Below are positions 32,161-42,568 of a stretch of DNA of 64,000 bases, piece by piece. The position numbers and the translations under genes are program-made. The stretch is from Reticulitermes speratus (taxonomy: Eukaryota > Arthropoda > Insecta > Blattodea > Rhinotermitidae). Each line of letters begins with the position of its first letter. Positions within the stretch are counted from its first letter, which is position 1. The stretch covers positions 7,549,394 to 7,613,393 of the forward strand of contig JAJKFL010000012.1 of assembly GCA_021186555.1 (NCBI GenBank), read 5' to 3'. The notes below the pieces were generated by a model. It was not told the DNA's origin, did not search any database, and saw nothing but the letters and a program-made list of their open reading frames with translations.

Positions 32161-32329
32161 TATTATAATTATTTAATTGTCAGCGTTAGCTCTGTGTTAT
32201 CTTTTGCTGATGTGTGCTGTATGTCACCATACGAGAACAGCGATCTTCTTCGAGCCATCAGGGCCCATGGCGGAAACATTTTTAGTTCTTTAAATTATAT
32301 ATAAAAATTCTTCGGCGCTGTATCGGGCC
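32161..32329. other. Unassigned
   Basis: Nothing recognised. Confidence 0.35.
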
Positions 32330-32429
32330 ATGTTGTATAATTGCAATTAGAATAAGGCCAATTTTGGGGCCGAATAAAATAAATTCGCGGGCCACATGCG
32401 GCTTGCGGCCCGCCTGTTCAAGAACCCTG
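32330..32429. mobile_element. hAT-like terminal fragment
   Basis: CGCGGGCCACATGCGGC, TTGCGGCCCGCCTGTTCA and AGAACCCTG form the GC-rich subterminal and CAGGGTTCT-type end typical of many hAT elements. The other end was not located. Confidence 0.45.
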
Positions 32430-33057
32430 GTTCAGTGTATCCGATAGTTGCGTCTTGTAATGGATAATTCGTAGTAGTTACGAGGGATGATGGAAATGAA
32501 TTCATGGTCAAATTTTATTACTCGACTACATGCGTTAGTAATGGCGGTTCATAAATCTCTTCCTTAATTTTAGAACCGTCGTATGTGCTGGTTATGTAAT
32601 ACAGCAGCCCAGTGAAGCGCATTTATGTGTTATTGGTCGACACGACTTAATCCTTTTTCAGTGCTATGTCGACATATTGTCGCCATGACAGTTTACTGTC
32701 TTTTCCTGCCATCTGCTGGGCAAACGTGCAACTACATGCTCATGGCTTTTATCCCCAGCATGCGTAATCTTTTGTTTACGACGGGAAATATCTAATTGAA
32801 GCTTATTTTTCAGTTCAGACTGCAACTTAACGTACGGGAGTAGCGTACCGTGTGGAGTTCTTCGTCTCAGTAGGCGCCTGGAGAAAACTCCCTGTAGCTT
32901 TCGGAGTCTGTACATGCGGCCAGTTGTTATTAGTGCGGTACTGCTGAGAACGATCGATAGAACATTATTCAGTGGAATTGCTTTTGAAATAAGAGATAAC
33001 ACGGAAGAATAATTTACGTTTTCGCTTGAATTCCGCGGGAAGACGTTATTTTTTTGT
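32430..33057. other. Unassigned
   Basis: An open minus-strand frame (32664-33104, 146 codons) has no recognised domain and runs into a SINE at its start, so it is not supported as a gene. Confidence 0.4.
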
Positions 33058-33072
33058 ACCTGACTTCCTAAG

Positions 33073-33333
33073 GGGGCACGCGGTGTCGCAGTTGGTTGAG
33101 GCACTGCGCTACAAGCCGGAAGGTTGCGGGTTCGATTCCCGATAGTGTCACTGGGTCGACTCAGTTCTAGCAGAAATGAGTACCAGGAGTATTTCCTGGG
33201 GGTAAAGGCGGCCGGTGCGTATGGCTGACCACCTTACCACCTTCATGTACCGATTGTCTAGAAATGTGAGAGCCCCAAACTCCTGGAACCCTAAGGGCCT
33301 GTCCAGGCCTGTAATGGGATTGCTTTACCCTTT
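33073..33333 (+). mobile_element. SINE-B copy with 15-bp target duplication
   Basis: Head GGCACGCGGTGTCGCAGTTG and B-box GCGGGTTCGATTCCCGATAG. About 40 bp of the usual body after TGTCACTGG are deleted. Direct repeats ACCTGACTTCCTAAG flank it (33058-33072, 33334-33348). Confidence 0.9.
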
Positions 33334-33348
33334 ACCTGACTTCCTAAG

Positions 33349-33845
33349 ATCAGTCCAACTTTATGTAAACGCTTAAAAGGCGAAGTCGCCGAGGCTACCG
33401 ACGTCGTATCGATCGCTCGTTTTTCTCAGCTCATCCGGCGTAGTGTAATGGAAACACAAGCTATATAAACTGTGACAACCACACCCTGGTGTCCGCCGGC
33501 CCACCCAAACCCCCAGATCCGACACGTGATAATTCTGCTGCACGGTCTTCAGGGATAACCAAACCCTTCCAGACGACACTCGTTATAAAATTTCACAACT
33601 TTACACCGAACGGGGCACCGAATATTCTCATTAATTTTCCCGTGATTTTCCTGAATTCCTCCCGGCCTTCACCTTCACCGGCTTCCCAGTTTTAGCCGTG
33701 CGTGAAACAATAGATACACTACACATTAGTGCAACATTGGGTTATTGTGTGGGCAGTGGCGTAGCTGTTTTGTTTTGGCGCCCGGGGCCGCTAATCACAT
33801 GGCCACCCCTAACAGAAATCGCGAAATTTAAAAACTTAAATAGCT
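33349..33845. other. Unassigned
   Basis: A GGCGTAGCTGTTTTGTTTTGGCGCCCGGGGC phrase (33768 on) is seen in some repeats, but no element could be delimited. Confidence 0.35.
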
Positions 33846-34035
33846 AACTAATTCCATGGAGCAGAGTCCTTCCTGATAAGGTAACAGGTCGTCTGCTAGT
33901 CAAATTCCCCACATTCTATGGAACCCGAACCTACCGCATTTACAAGAGCCCGCCACCTGTCCCTATCCAGATCAATCCAGTCCATGCCCCCTCATCCCAC
34001 TTCTCGAAGCACGTTCGAAGTGCCCAATCTCATAC
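33846..34035 (-). pseudogene. LINE C-terminal remnant (minus strand)
   Basis: Read on the minus strand it gives MDWIDLDRDRWRALVNAVGS and then GNF/ECGEFD and RKDSAPW. The tryptophan-rich DWIDLxQDRDRWRALVNAxMNLR stretch is a hallmark after the RT domain of a common insect LINE type. A residue or two are lost and there are stops. Related tails lie at 48.4, 55.2 and 63.6 kb. Confidence 0.68.
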
Positions 34036-34842
34036 CCCTTTTCCATTGCTTAGGTTGAACCAAAATATCAGTCCAGTTCCGTGGCCTTGTGAAATGTTTC
34101 GTAACATGGTAATTTATTACGGTGAAGAGTTGCTGGCACCTCGCCCAACCCTCAAGCTGGAGTAACACCCCTTGTCGGCTGTCCGCGACTGCTTATTCAA
34201 TGTATTCTCAGCTACCCTCCATATCTGGAGGCCGTTCCGAATTTTAAAAAAATTTGCAATTATTAATTTCATTTTTCTTGTATTTGGCTGAATGGTTTTA
34301 AAATTTGTTGAGTGCAGAAAATCAGCTTTTCTTCGTTCATGATATTTATTTTGCCGCCCCTTGGTTTCTACCACCCCCTAAGCTGCCCCTTTGCGTGTGC
34401 ATTAATCTCCCTTTACGGTAAACAAGTATGATCTCAGAGCAATCAGATTAGCTTTGCGTCATCAGTGACGTCTGTTTGCTTTATCTTGGATTCTTCTGTT
34501 GTCACGGCCTGACGGAGCGACATCGTGACCCTTCAGCGAGCCCGTCTGTCTTCAAAACAGTCCCTCTGCCAAGGACCTAGAGTGGTACAGTAGCCGGCTA
34601 TCAAACCGTGCCTTCTACCAAGCCACAGTCTTATTGGTGACAAGAAAACAACGCATATACAGTGCGTTTCTTTTATCGCTGTCCTGAGCAAACGCAGCTG
34701 TCGCGCGATGTTGCGGCGGATGCAGGTTTTCTAAGCGAGCAAGCCTCAGTGCTCGGTGAGGCGATAAGACAAAGACACTGAGCTATTGCAACCAAATAAC
34801 ATTATAGTTACTGAAGTGAGACAGGAAACTGAACGCTGTAGT
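34036..34842. other. Unassigned
   Basis: No repeat signature or coding frame recognised. Confidence 0.35.
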
Positions 34843-34856
34843 AACTCTGGGATATA

Positions 34857-35122
34857 GGGCCGTGCCATGGCTCAGGCAGTTAGTCGCCGGCCTCTCACCA
34901 CGGAGGCCCGGGGTTCGGTCCCAGGTCAAGTCCATGTGAATTTGTGGTGGACAAAGTGGCACTGGGACAGGTTTTTCTCCGAGTTGTCGGTTTTCCCCTG
35001 TCGATTTCATTCCACTGGTGTTCCATTAATTGTGGAAATTGGCAAAAAAACTGCTCATCTTATTTTCATTGGGGTTACACAAACAGCCTTAAGGCTGTGG
35101 TGCGGGGGCCCTTCATAAAAAA
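34857..35122 (+). mobile_element. SINE-D, short-tail subtype, with target duplication
   Basis: GCCGTGCCATGGCTCAGGCA head and B-box GGGGTTCGGTCCCAGGTC (one base changed). The body passes GGTGGACAAAGTGGCACTGG and TTTTCCCCTGTCGATTTCAT to the tail TAAGGCTGTGGTGCGGGGGC and A-run. Direct repeats AACTCTGGGATATA at 34843-34856 and 35123-35136. Confidence 0.9.
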
Positions 35123-35401
35123 AACTCTGGGATATAACGTGCATAGTTTGTACAGTATAATACGTGTACACTGTCTCCTACCCGCCCTGCCCCTCTGATC
35201 TCCTTGGCGTTGTGTAACAGACGTTGAACACCGTTTCCTCCCTGTTACTGTCTAGATAATTATCAAAATTTCTAGGCAATTCTAGATTGGCCAACGTATA
35301 TAACATACAGGGAGTTCAATTGAAAACTGAAATCAGACGCATAGCAAGCATAACGGCTTTACATTTCCGCATATAATATATATAATATAACCGCATGCTT
35401 G

Positions 35402-35900
35402 TGTGGGTCGCGATAGCTCAGTCGGTATAGCGAATCGCTACGGGCTGGACGGTCCGGGGATCGAATCCCGAGCCGATCCAGTGGCCGTGCGGTCTAAGGC
35501 GTGGGTCTTCGGCCGCTCGCTTACTGGGATGTGGGTTCGAATCCCACCGGGGGCATGGATGTTTGTGTTGTGTTAGTTGTAGTGTAGTGTAGCATGGAAC
35601 GTAAAGTGACATGAAGGACGAAAGGATTTAAACAGTACAAAAATGGATCAAAGGGGAAAAACCCCGGACAGGCAAAAAAAAAAAAAAACCGGTGGGGGCG
35701 AGATTTTCCGCAGCCGTCCAGACCGGCCCTGGGGCCCACCCAGCCTCCTATATAATGGGTACGGGTCTATTTCCCGGGGGTAAAGCGGCCGGGGCGTGGA
35801 GTTGACCACCCACCCACATTAGTGCCAGGGTTAAAGAAAGAGTAGAGCTATATCTCTGCTCCCCCTCTGGCCTTCATGGCCTGTTATAGGGAGAATTTTT
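35402..35900 (+). mobile_element. SINE-A copy, itself interrupted
   Basis: The head (GTCGCGATAGCTCAGTCGGT) runs to GGGATCGAATCCCG, stops at 35470, and resumes at 35689 with CCGGTGGGGGCGAGATTTTC to the normal 3' end. Direct repeats ACCGCATGCTTG (35390-35401, 35901-35912) enclose the whole, so it inserted into the mariner-like element before it was split. Confidence 0.9.
35471..35688 (+). mobile_element. SINE-C head with a foreign 3' part, inserted in the SINE-A B-box
   Basis: AGCCGATCCAGTGGCCGTGC to GGGTTCGAATCCCACCGGGG is family C, but after GCATGGATGTTTGTG the usual body is replaced by about 120 bp (GGAACGTAAAGTGACATGAA ... CCCCGGACAGGC) and a 15-A tail. The target was AATC-CCG-GTGG; only about 3 bp are duplicated. 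Confidence 0.8.
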
Positions 35901-36427
35901 ACCGCATGCTTGAGTAGGTGTTGGAAATGACCTCCTTCAACTCGCAGACATGCTTGATTTCGAAGGAATTGAAACACCGGGAAAACGTATTCCAGATTTT
36001 GTGCCACAGTTTTCATAATATTTCTTCCTTATGTAGGTTTCCACAGTGAAAATCCTCTGTACTAAAAAGCACCACTTACTTACGAACAAAGGAAGTGTAC
36101 GTTACACGGTGCTTCACATATCTGTTACAGATTAAACTGGACTGTGTGGCTAAGGTGATGCAATGTACAGTACAGGTGGCGATAGTACTGGTGGTATGGG
36201 AGTCATGAAGCTGTACGTTAAACTTGGCGCGCAATATCTTCAGTTTCTAGACAGGAACTTGAAACAGTGTTTAATAATTCTGTTCACCAGGTGTCAAGCA
36301 TGTCTTAGAGTTGAAGGATGTCATTTCCAACATCTGCGTTATACGTTATGCATATATTGTATCAGGAAATTTAAGGCCGTTAAGCTTGCCGTGCTTCTGG
36401 GTTCGGTTTTCAATTGAACTCCCTGTA

Positions 36428-37124
36428 TAAACCTTTACACTATGTAAACCTTAGGAGAAAAAAAAAATGAAACTGTGTTGCGCTGAGGTAGCACCGTTTG
36501 AAGTTTGTTTATTAATTTGTTTGATTATTAATTTGTCTTATTTAACGACGATGTCTGTAACTCAGGCTATATAATGTCGAACGCTGAGCGATTGTTGCCT
36601 ATTTTGGGGAATTTATTTCTGGATTTGATTTGATGGACTGAGTAATATTCACGAAAATGCTCTCAGGTTAGCAGGTTTGTGGATCGAGATTGGAACCCTT
36701 AACCTTCCGAATAACAACGAATTTCTGCTCTCTGGACAAGGCCGAAACGTCGTTTATCTCGTTGCTAAACTGTAGGGTCACTTCTGAAACACGCTGATGG
36801 TAAATTTGTATTATGTTTATCGGGACTGCCTGCTTAAATACACATGTTCTAGTGGCAGTAACACATATGCAGCAGTAAGACTATCAAGGCCAAGGCTGGA
36901 TTATCTACATATATACTGCCGTAATAAATTATATAAGAATGGGAAAGGAGATGTAGAGTTTGCTATAAATTATGGAACATGTGGCAGTAATAATGTTGCT
37001 ACAGAAATGTATGTACCTTTAACTACTACAGGCATACCTTGCAGAATGGAATTAGTAGTTTAAAAAATGAGTTCCTACCTCTCTGTCTTTATCACAGAGA
37101 CCGGTTGGTTATCGCTGTTATGGA
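36428..37124. other. Unassigned; possible ribozyme-family scrap
   Basis: GGCCGAAACGTCGTTTATCT at 36741 recalls the GAAACGUCG core of family 2, without the rest. A plus-strand frame at 36797-37063 (88 codons, six Cys) has no recognised family; I do not call it a gene. Confidence 0.35.
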
Positions 37125-37385
37125 AATGGCCGGGTCTAGGTCGTTTAAAGACTGGGCATAGGCTGGACAGTCGAGGAATGTGGTTCGGTTCTCGGTAGGA
37201 GCATTAGAGTTTTCTTTTCTACAACGTGTTCAGACCGGGGCCCACCAAACTTCCTATTTAATGAGTTCCGGGGTCACTTTCACCGATTGTAAAGGGACCA
37301 TGGCTTAGCTGACCACCTACCTCAATCTAGTGTCGAGGTTAAGAATGAGTGGCGCTATACTTCCACTCCTCCATTTGTCTCCTTG
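37125..37385 (+). mobile_element. Diverged SINE-A copy
   Basis: GTGGTTCGGTTCTCGGTAGG (B-box), CCGGGGCCCACCAAACTTCC, CTGACCACCTACCTCAATCT and GTGGCGCTATACTTCCACTC are in family-A order. Confidence 0.65.
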
Positions 37386-37555
37386 CTGTGTTGTTTAGTT
37401 AAGTAGTACAGGGAATGTTTTATCTTTACCAACAACACACACGTGCGTACACATAGTGACCCTTTTCGAGGCTAAAACGGGTTATCTTTCAAATACACGT
37501 CTGGAGTGCGAAGAATATAACAGTCTCACATTGTTGACACCGTGCATCTTCGTCA

Positions 37556-37736
37556 TATTAAATTAAGTTTCAGACCAACTGATGCACAACTAAAACCACT
37601 TTTATTGTAGCTTTATTACAATTGTTAAAACTATACCCCTATACTATACGGGGTATAGTTTTAACAATTGTAATAAAGCTACAATAAAAGTGGTTTTAGT
37701 TGTGCATTAGTTGGTCTGAAACTTAATTTAATACAA
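37556..37736. mobile_element. Near-perfect palindrome: foldback without ribozyme core
   Basis: The arms of about 85 bp include GACCAACTGATGCACAACTA, the ribozyme-foldback terminus. The arms converge on CTATACCCC TATACTATAC GGGGTATAG at 37631-37655. The inner arm ends match the helix I segment that follows the cut in intact copies (GUA or AUA, then GGGG). CUGANGA, helix II and GAAA are absent. Confidence 0.75.
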
Positions 37737-37740
37737 CAGT

Positions 37741-38029
37741 CTATTCGAGGGTTGGATAATATTAACCTGGACCTTAAGAAGAGGAGTTGTGAGCGTGTGA
37801 GTTGGGTTGAAATGGCGAGCTTTGTTAGCCGTGTTTTTAGTTAGTTGACCAGCTATTTCATGGTTGCTCAATCTCAGTAATAAGAAGGAAAAATACATTT
37901 GCACTTATATTCAGCGCATTGATCTCTTACGATTCGATGAGGGCTTATAGGAAACGCGGCCTAGACCTCTGCTGCCCAGGAGGATTGTTCATTCTGCTGT
38001 CCTTATCACTGAACCAGGGAGAAATCTCC
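37741..38029. other. Unassigned spacer
   Basis: Nothing recognised. Confidence 0.35.
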
Positions 38030-38195
38030 AGGTATCTGTTGGATTAGAGACGAATGTTTCATCATTACGTAGTCTTCCAAAGCGAGTTCTCCAAAGACTG
38101 CGATCTAGTGCTTCTTCTATCAGTTTCCAGTAACTTCTCGTTTCCTTAAGGTCATCCTGTAGCTGCTTACGTCTTCTTTCTCGTCTTCCCGCCCC
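38030..38195 (-). pseudogene. LINE RT C-terminal remnant (minus strand)
   Basis: On the minus strand: GRRERRRKQLQDDLKETRSY, then a WKLIEEALDRSLWRTRFG stretch. It is homologous to the piece at 24.0-24.1 kb and still in frame over about 50 residues. The 5' side is cut by the SINE-B that starts at 38198. Confidence 0.7.
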
Positions 38196-38197
38196 TT

Positions 38198-38500
38198 CTG
38201 GCGGAGTTGGTTCAGGCACTGCGCTACAAGCCGGAAGATCGCGGGTTCGATTCCCGATGGTTTCATTGGAATTTTTTATTGACATAATCCTTCCGGCAGC
38301 ACTATAGCCCTGGAGTCGACTCAGCCTCTAACAGAAATGAGTACCAGGAATATTTCCTGGGGGTAAAGGCGGCCGCTGCGTAGGGTTGACAACCTTACCA
38401 CCTTCATGTGCCGATTGTCTAGAAATCTGGGAGCCTCAACCTCCTGGAACCCTAAGGGCCTGTCCAGGTCTGTAAAGGGATTGCTTTACCATTACCTTTA
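38198..38500 (+). mobile_element. SINE-B copy
   Basis: GGCGGAGTTGGTTCAGGCAC head (5' shortened), B-box GCGGGTTCGATTCCCGATGG, full body, end TTGCTTTACCATTACCTTTA. It interrupts LINE sequence. Confidence 0.85.
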
Positions 38501-38879
38501 ACGTTGTAGAAGGCAGTTCCTACGCAAGATGTGACCAAGCCTTCCTTCGTTTTATTGTATATAGGATGTTCCTTTCCTCCTTAGAGCCATGGTAGGTATC
38601 ACTGCCTGGAATTGGTCCCTGACTGTTAGTACAGAAACCGATTACTCTACTGTCTGTAACAACAAAGAGTAGTTGGCAACGCAAAATACTGTGTAATTCG
38701 AGACAAAATGTGAGATGACAGGAGATTCCTAAAATGACAACACGTATTGTCGCTGTGGAAATGGACTTTTGGGGATAAGTAGGAAGGGATGGAAAGAGTT
38801 CAGAACGAGGCACTGGAGTCCAGAACACCTTGGCGAGTGAGGTACGACTTGCGATAATAAGTCCCGTTATATAAATATG
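38501..38879. other. Unassigned, possibly LINE-derived
   Basis: AACGTTGTAGAAGGCAGTTCCTACGC and following text may continue the interrupted LINE, but I cannot show it. The minus frame 38520-38900 lacks recognised motifs. Confidence 0.3.
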
Positions 38880-38947
38880 TTTTACACCAACAAAATGCAC
38901 TTATTTATTTAAAGAACATTAAAATATTCTTTAAAATATTAGATAAA

Positions 38948-38998
38948 AACCCTAAATATGTTTCGGCTTATCGATAAGCCATCCTCAGGGGGTGTCAC
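38948..38998 (-). ncRNA. Hammerhead motif, slightly degraded
   Basis: Minus strand: CUGAGGA (complement of 38982-38988), helix II GGCUUA/UAAGCC, GAAAC (38960-38964), then AUAUUUA. The expected GUA is UUA, which weakens helix III by one pair. Helix I is CCC/GGG. Confidence 0.65.
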
Positions 38999-39310
38999 AA
39001 CTGCTTGTTTTTAAAAATCACGTACACATATTGGTCCTCTGTAGAGAAGTATAGTCATCGCCATGTCTCACTTTCTTTCACCACTTGTTACGTGAACAAA
39101 TGTGTTCTTAAACGCACTTCCTATTAATTGTACACTTTACAAATGTATCTCCTTCAATTCCTTCAAAAAGTGTACAATTAATAGGAAGTGCTTTTAAGAA
39201 CACATTTGTTCACGTAACAAGTCGTGAAAGAAAGTGAGACATGGCGATGACTATACTCCTCTACAGAGGACCAATATGTGTACGTGATTTTAAAAACAAG
39301 CAGTTGTGAC

Positions 39311-39356
39311 ACCCCCTGAGGATGGCTTATCGATAAGCCGAAACATATGTAGGGGT
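39311..39356 (+). ncRNA. Hammerhead ribozyme motif, intact
   Basis: ACCCC (39311-39315), CUGAGGA (39316-39322), helix II GGCUUA-UCGA-UAAGCC (perfect 6 bp), GAAAC (39340-39344), AUAU, GUA (39349-39351), then GGGGU (39352-39356) pairing with ACCCC as a 5-bp helix I. The predicted cut is after 39351. Every invariant core base is present. Confidence 0.82.
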
Positions 39357-39398
39357 TTTTATCTAATATTTTATAGAATATTTTAATGTTCTTTAAAT

Positions 39399-39479
39399 AC
39401 AGGGCATACACAAAAGAATGGTGCGGTTTCAAAAGAATTCACTATTGATACCGCACCATTCTTTTGTGTATGCCCTGTA
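39399..39479. mobile_element. MITE-2, 81-bp palindrome
   Basis: TACAGGGCATACACAAAAGA faces TCTTTTGTGTATGCCCTGTA-like sequence around a short loop. It sits in the right arm of the foldback. The intact left arm (CTTATTTATTTAAAG) shows the empty site, so the duplicated target is TA. A second copy lies at 55799-55880. Confidence 0.88.
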
Positions 39480-39507
39480 AATAAGTGCATTTGGTTGGTG
39501 AAAAACA

Positions 39508-41244
39508 GTATTAATGTTGAAAAATGCACGGTGAAATCATAATAAAGTAAGTCTCGTTATGTCAGGGACGCAAAGGGATGAGCAGACATCAAGCCGGACC
39601 TGGCTCCCGGCCAGGCGCCTAAGATTCTGTATATATTTGGTTTAATAATATCTGTTCAATTCGTGATGGTAATGCACTACAGTCGTAGTGTTGCGTCACT
39701 TTGCTTTTATGCACTAGTTGTGGTTCTGACAGTCCTTCAGCTCTCCCAATTATGACGAAGACTTTGGACCATTTGGTGCGAAGTGCAGTGTTGTCATTAT
39801 GTGTTCTGTTGGTTTAGGCTTGTGAATAGGGGGATTAGACTTAATACTTTCTTTCTTTCTTTCTCTCTTCTTCTCTGCTGCTTTTTTCTGTCTTGCTATG
39901 TCTGTTCCTTTTCTTGCTTCATCTCTCACTGTGTTTTGCTGCATTCCTTGCCTCCTCAATTTCTTTCGTTATTATGTCTCTTTCTGCCATCCTTGTACCT
40001 CTCTTTTCTCATCTATTCTTTGCCTAGCGTACCTCGTTCCCTGTGCCTCTCCCATGTTTCTCTGTTTTGTGCTTTTTAGGCGCGTTCGCAAAATAGTAGC
40101 GAAAAGCGACTGTTAGCTTCGTCATGTCTGTCCGTCCGTCCGCGTGGAACAGCTCGGCTACCACTGTAATGATTTTCATGAAATATGATATCTGAGTATT
40201 TTTCTAAAATCTGTCAAGAAAATTCAAGTTTTATTAAAATCTGACAAGAATAACGGTACTTTACACGAAGACCTATGTACATTTATGATAATATCTCACT
40301 CAGTTTTTCTTAGAATGAGAAATGTTTCACACAAAAGTTGTAGAAAAAATCAAAACACACATTTTGTGTTCAATAACATTTTTTCGAAATTCATGCCGTC
40401 TGTGAGATAATGTGGAAAAATAGTGATAGAGCCATGCTAGCCACAGACAACAATATAATACGGCGCATGCGCTTTGCATACTGGATGACTAATGCTACAA
40501 ACACACACTCAGAATATTTAATACTTACTGCTTTTCCACGGCAAGAATGGTTACGCGAACGCGCCTCAATGTTACGTTATACGTACGTACACTGCCTGTC
40601 TTTTTTATATGCACAGCGCCGAATGGCACAGTGTAATTCCAAAGTGTGAGACACAAAGCGATCCCAAATGCAGTTTTCGTCACTGTCGCCCCCTCAGACT
40701 GTAACAGTGTTTTGGTCCGTGCAATATTTCTGCTCCTTTTTCAGTTTTCAAATCTATTACAGTATTTTGAATATGTATTGTGCGTGCTAGACAGTTTGAA
40801 AGTAATTTTGAAGTATCAATTCTCCTGGAACTCTGCCGTGCGGATTCTTCTGACACACTGTTTATGTTGATATGATTTAAGCAGCGTGAATGTGAATCAT
40901 CAATACTTGCTTTTGTTTTGGAAATATGAACACTCGGTACAAGAATTTATTAAATATGTTTAAGCATTGTTTATATGATTTGCACGGTTGTAGTTATGCG
41001 TCTTATTCCCAAGGCCAGGCCACCCTCTTTGAATTATCTTATAATACATTTATTTGTGCTAATGACGTGTTTTGTTCTCTTGTACGTTATTGGGCTTTCC
41101 CCTCCTTTCCGGAGTGTCAAGGGTCGGATGAGATACATAAGAATGTTGTTTTGATGTTGAGTACTCTTGTACACATTGGTCTGTGTTAAAACTTTCCTGT
41201 AGTTATACGAGTCTTTAAAATTTTACGAAGAGATTGTGGGAAAC
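39508..41244. other. Unassigned, 1.7 kb, with a pyrimidine-rich tract
   Basis: CT-rich from 39847 to 40060, with long compositional frames. GTCCGTCCGTCCGCGTGGAA (40131) and TTTTCATGAAATATG echo the phrase seen at 7.67 kb (GTCCGTCTGTGACAC...TTTTCGTGAAATT), suggesting one shared interspersed repeat. No gene supported. Confidence 0.4.
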
Positions 41245-41690
41245 GAAGCTGATTGTGGTATGTAGGTGAGGCTCTGGACAACATATCTGGATGGCATATA
41301 GGTGAGGTTGTGGACAACATATCTAAATGGCATATAGGTGAGGTTGTGGACAACATATCTAGATGGCATATAGGTGAGATTTTGGACAACATATCTAGAT
41401 GACATATAGGTGAGGTTGTGGACAACTTATCTAGATGGAACATATGTGAGGTTGTGGATAACTTTTAGATGACACATAGGTGAGGTTGTGGACAACATAT
41501 CTAGATGGCATATAGGTGAGGTTGTGGACAACATATCTAGATGGCATATAGGTGAGGCTGTGGACAATATATCTAGATGGCATATAGGTGAGGTTGTGGA
41601 CAACTTATCTAGATGGAACATATGTGAGGTTGTGGATAACTTTTAGATGGCACACAGGTGATGTGGACAACATATGTAGATGCATTGAGG
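41245..41690 (+). repeat. 36-bp minisatellite, about 12 copies
   Basis: The unit GGTGAGGTTGTGGACAACAT followed by ATCTAGATGGCATATA has period 36. Two places carry a shortened unit (GTGGATAACTTTTAGATGG-like near 41456 and 41636), repeated in the same phase, so a block duplication occurred. The multiple of three gives spurious open frames. Confidence 0.92.
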
Positions 41691-41813
41691 GTTATGAATT
41701 GAAATATTTTAGGATTTCAATATCTTCCAGATTTTGATACATTTCATTACTATTTGTTGACTTCCCAATTTTACGTAAAATGAACAAACGTCACAAGAGT
41801 ACGGACATGGTCA

Positions 41814-41850
<37 letters not shown>
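41691..41850. repeat. Spacer and (ATT)n microsatellite
   Basis: (ATT)n from about 41814 to 41850 directly precedes LINE-like coding sequence. Confidence 0.8.
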
Positions 41851-41851
<1 letters not shown>

Positions 41852-42514
41852 GTTGATTTTATATTTTCACTTGTGAGGCCTAAATTAGAGTACGCATCTG
41901 TAGTATGGAATTCAATTACCTCTACTGATGCTAAAAAACTTGAGCGCATTCAGAGGAAGTTTGTAGCTATATGATATAATCGATTCCTTTCCCGAGATAG
42001 CAATGGTTATAATTATGCTAATGCTCTTCAAGTACTTAATTTACGTACTTTACATGACAGAAGACATCAACTTGATGCAATTTTTGTCATTAATGTTTTT
42101 CTGGGTTCTAAATCTTGCTCATCTACCACGGACATTTTTGGTCTACGAGTACCCACTCGGAACCTCCGAGACTTTCCTTTGTTTCATGTCAGTTCATCCT
42201 ATACAAATTGTCCCTCCGGCCGGTGTGCAACTGCGGCAAATTCAATTTGTAATCAATTGGATGTCTTTACAAGGCAAATTGTCACACTTAGATGTCATAT
42301 TATTTTATTACATTACTCGTATTACAAGGTGTCGTAATTAACTATTTAAGTATTTTTTATTTGTTTGTTTGTTTGTGTGTTTTGGTTGTGTTTGTTTCAT
42401 TTTTGTCTGTTCATTGTCCGTTGTTATTTGTGTTTGTATGTTGTGCTGTTTCTGTAATTGGCCATCTGGCTGTTGACTGGGCACATTAATAAACTAGAAT
42501 TGAATTGAATTATA

Positions 42515-42515
<1 letters not shown>
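41851..42515 (+). pseudogene. LINE (CR1/Jockey-like) RT C-terminus and 3' UTR
   Basis: The frame from 41851 gives SLVRPKLEYASVVWNS and then KKLERIQRKFV, the standard end of the RT thumb region in CR1/Jockey-type elements. A TGA at 41972-41974 interrupts it where a Cys codon is expected; the same frame then stays readable to about 42331 (NRFLSRD..., LNLRTLHDRRHQLDAIF). The element ends with AATTGAATTGAATT repeats and an (ATT)n tail. Confidence 0.78.

Positions 42516-42568
<53 letters not shown>

Larger units (their letters stand above)
35306..36427. mobile_element. Mariner/Tc1-like non-autonomous transposon (host of nested SINEs)
   Basis: The ends are TACAGGGAGTTCAATTGAAA and its complement TTTCAATTGAACTCCCTGTA, more than 20 bp of inverted repeat with TA at both edges. 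Subterminal inverted pieces (GTGTTGGAAATGACCTCCTT at 35918 with its diverged complement at 36305) extend the symmetry. Without the nested SINE it is about 620 bp. No transposase frame. Confidence 0.78.
38880..39507. mobile_element. Penelope-type foldback with two head-to-head ribozymes
   Basis: A palindrome of about 545 bp (628 with the nested MITE). The left edge is CACCAACAAAATGCACTTAT; the right edge is AAGTGCATTTGGTTGGTG. The arms include GTCCTCTGTAGAGAAGTATAG and CATGTCTCACTTTCTTTCAC and meet in a loop near 39130-39170. The minus-strand ribozyme lies at 38948-38998, the plus-strand one at 39311-39356. No protein frame. Confidence 0.85.

Noticed and set aside
32664-33104. A 146-codon minus-strand frame
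   Set aside because: No recognised domain, its beginning overlaps a SINE-B insertion, and there is no supporting context.
36735-36765. GAAACGTCG core at 36.74 kb as a further ribozyme
   Set aside because: No CUGANGA equivalent or helix II upstream.
36797-37063. 88-codon plus-strand frame with several Cys
   Set aside because: No family recognised and no start or splice context; a short frame in AT-rich DNA is expected by chance.
41186-41621. Repeated HLDMLSTTSPIC frames
   Set aside because: 36-bp minisatellite read in frame; no flanking gene structure.
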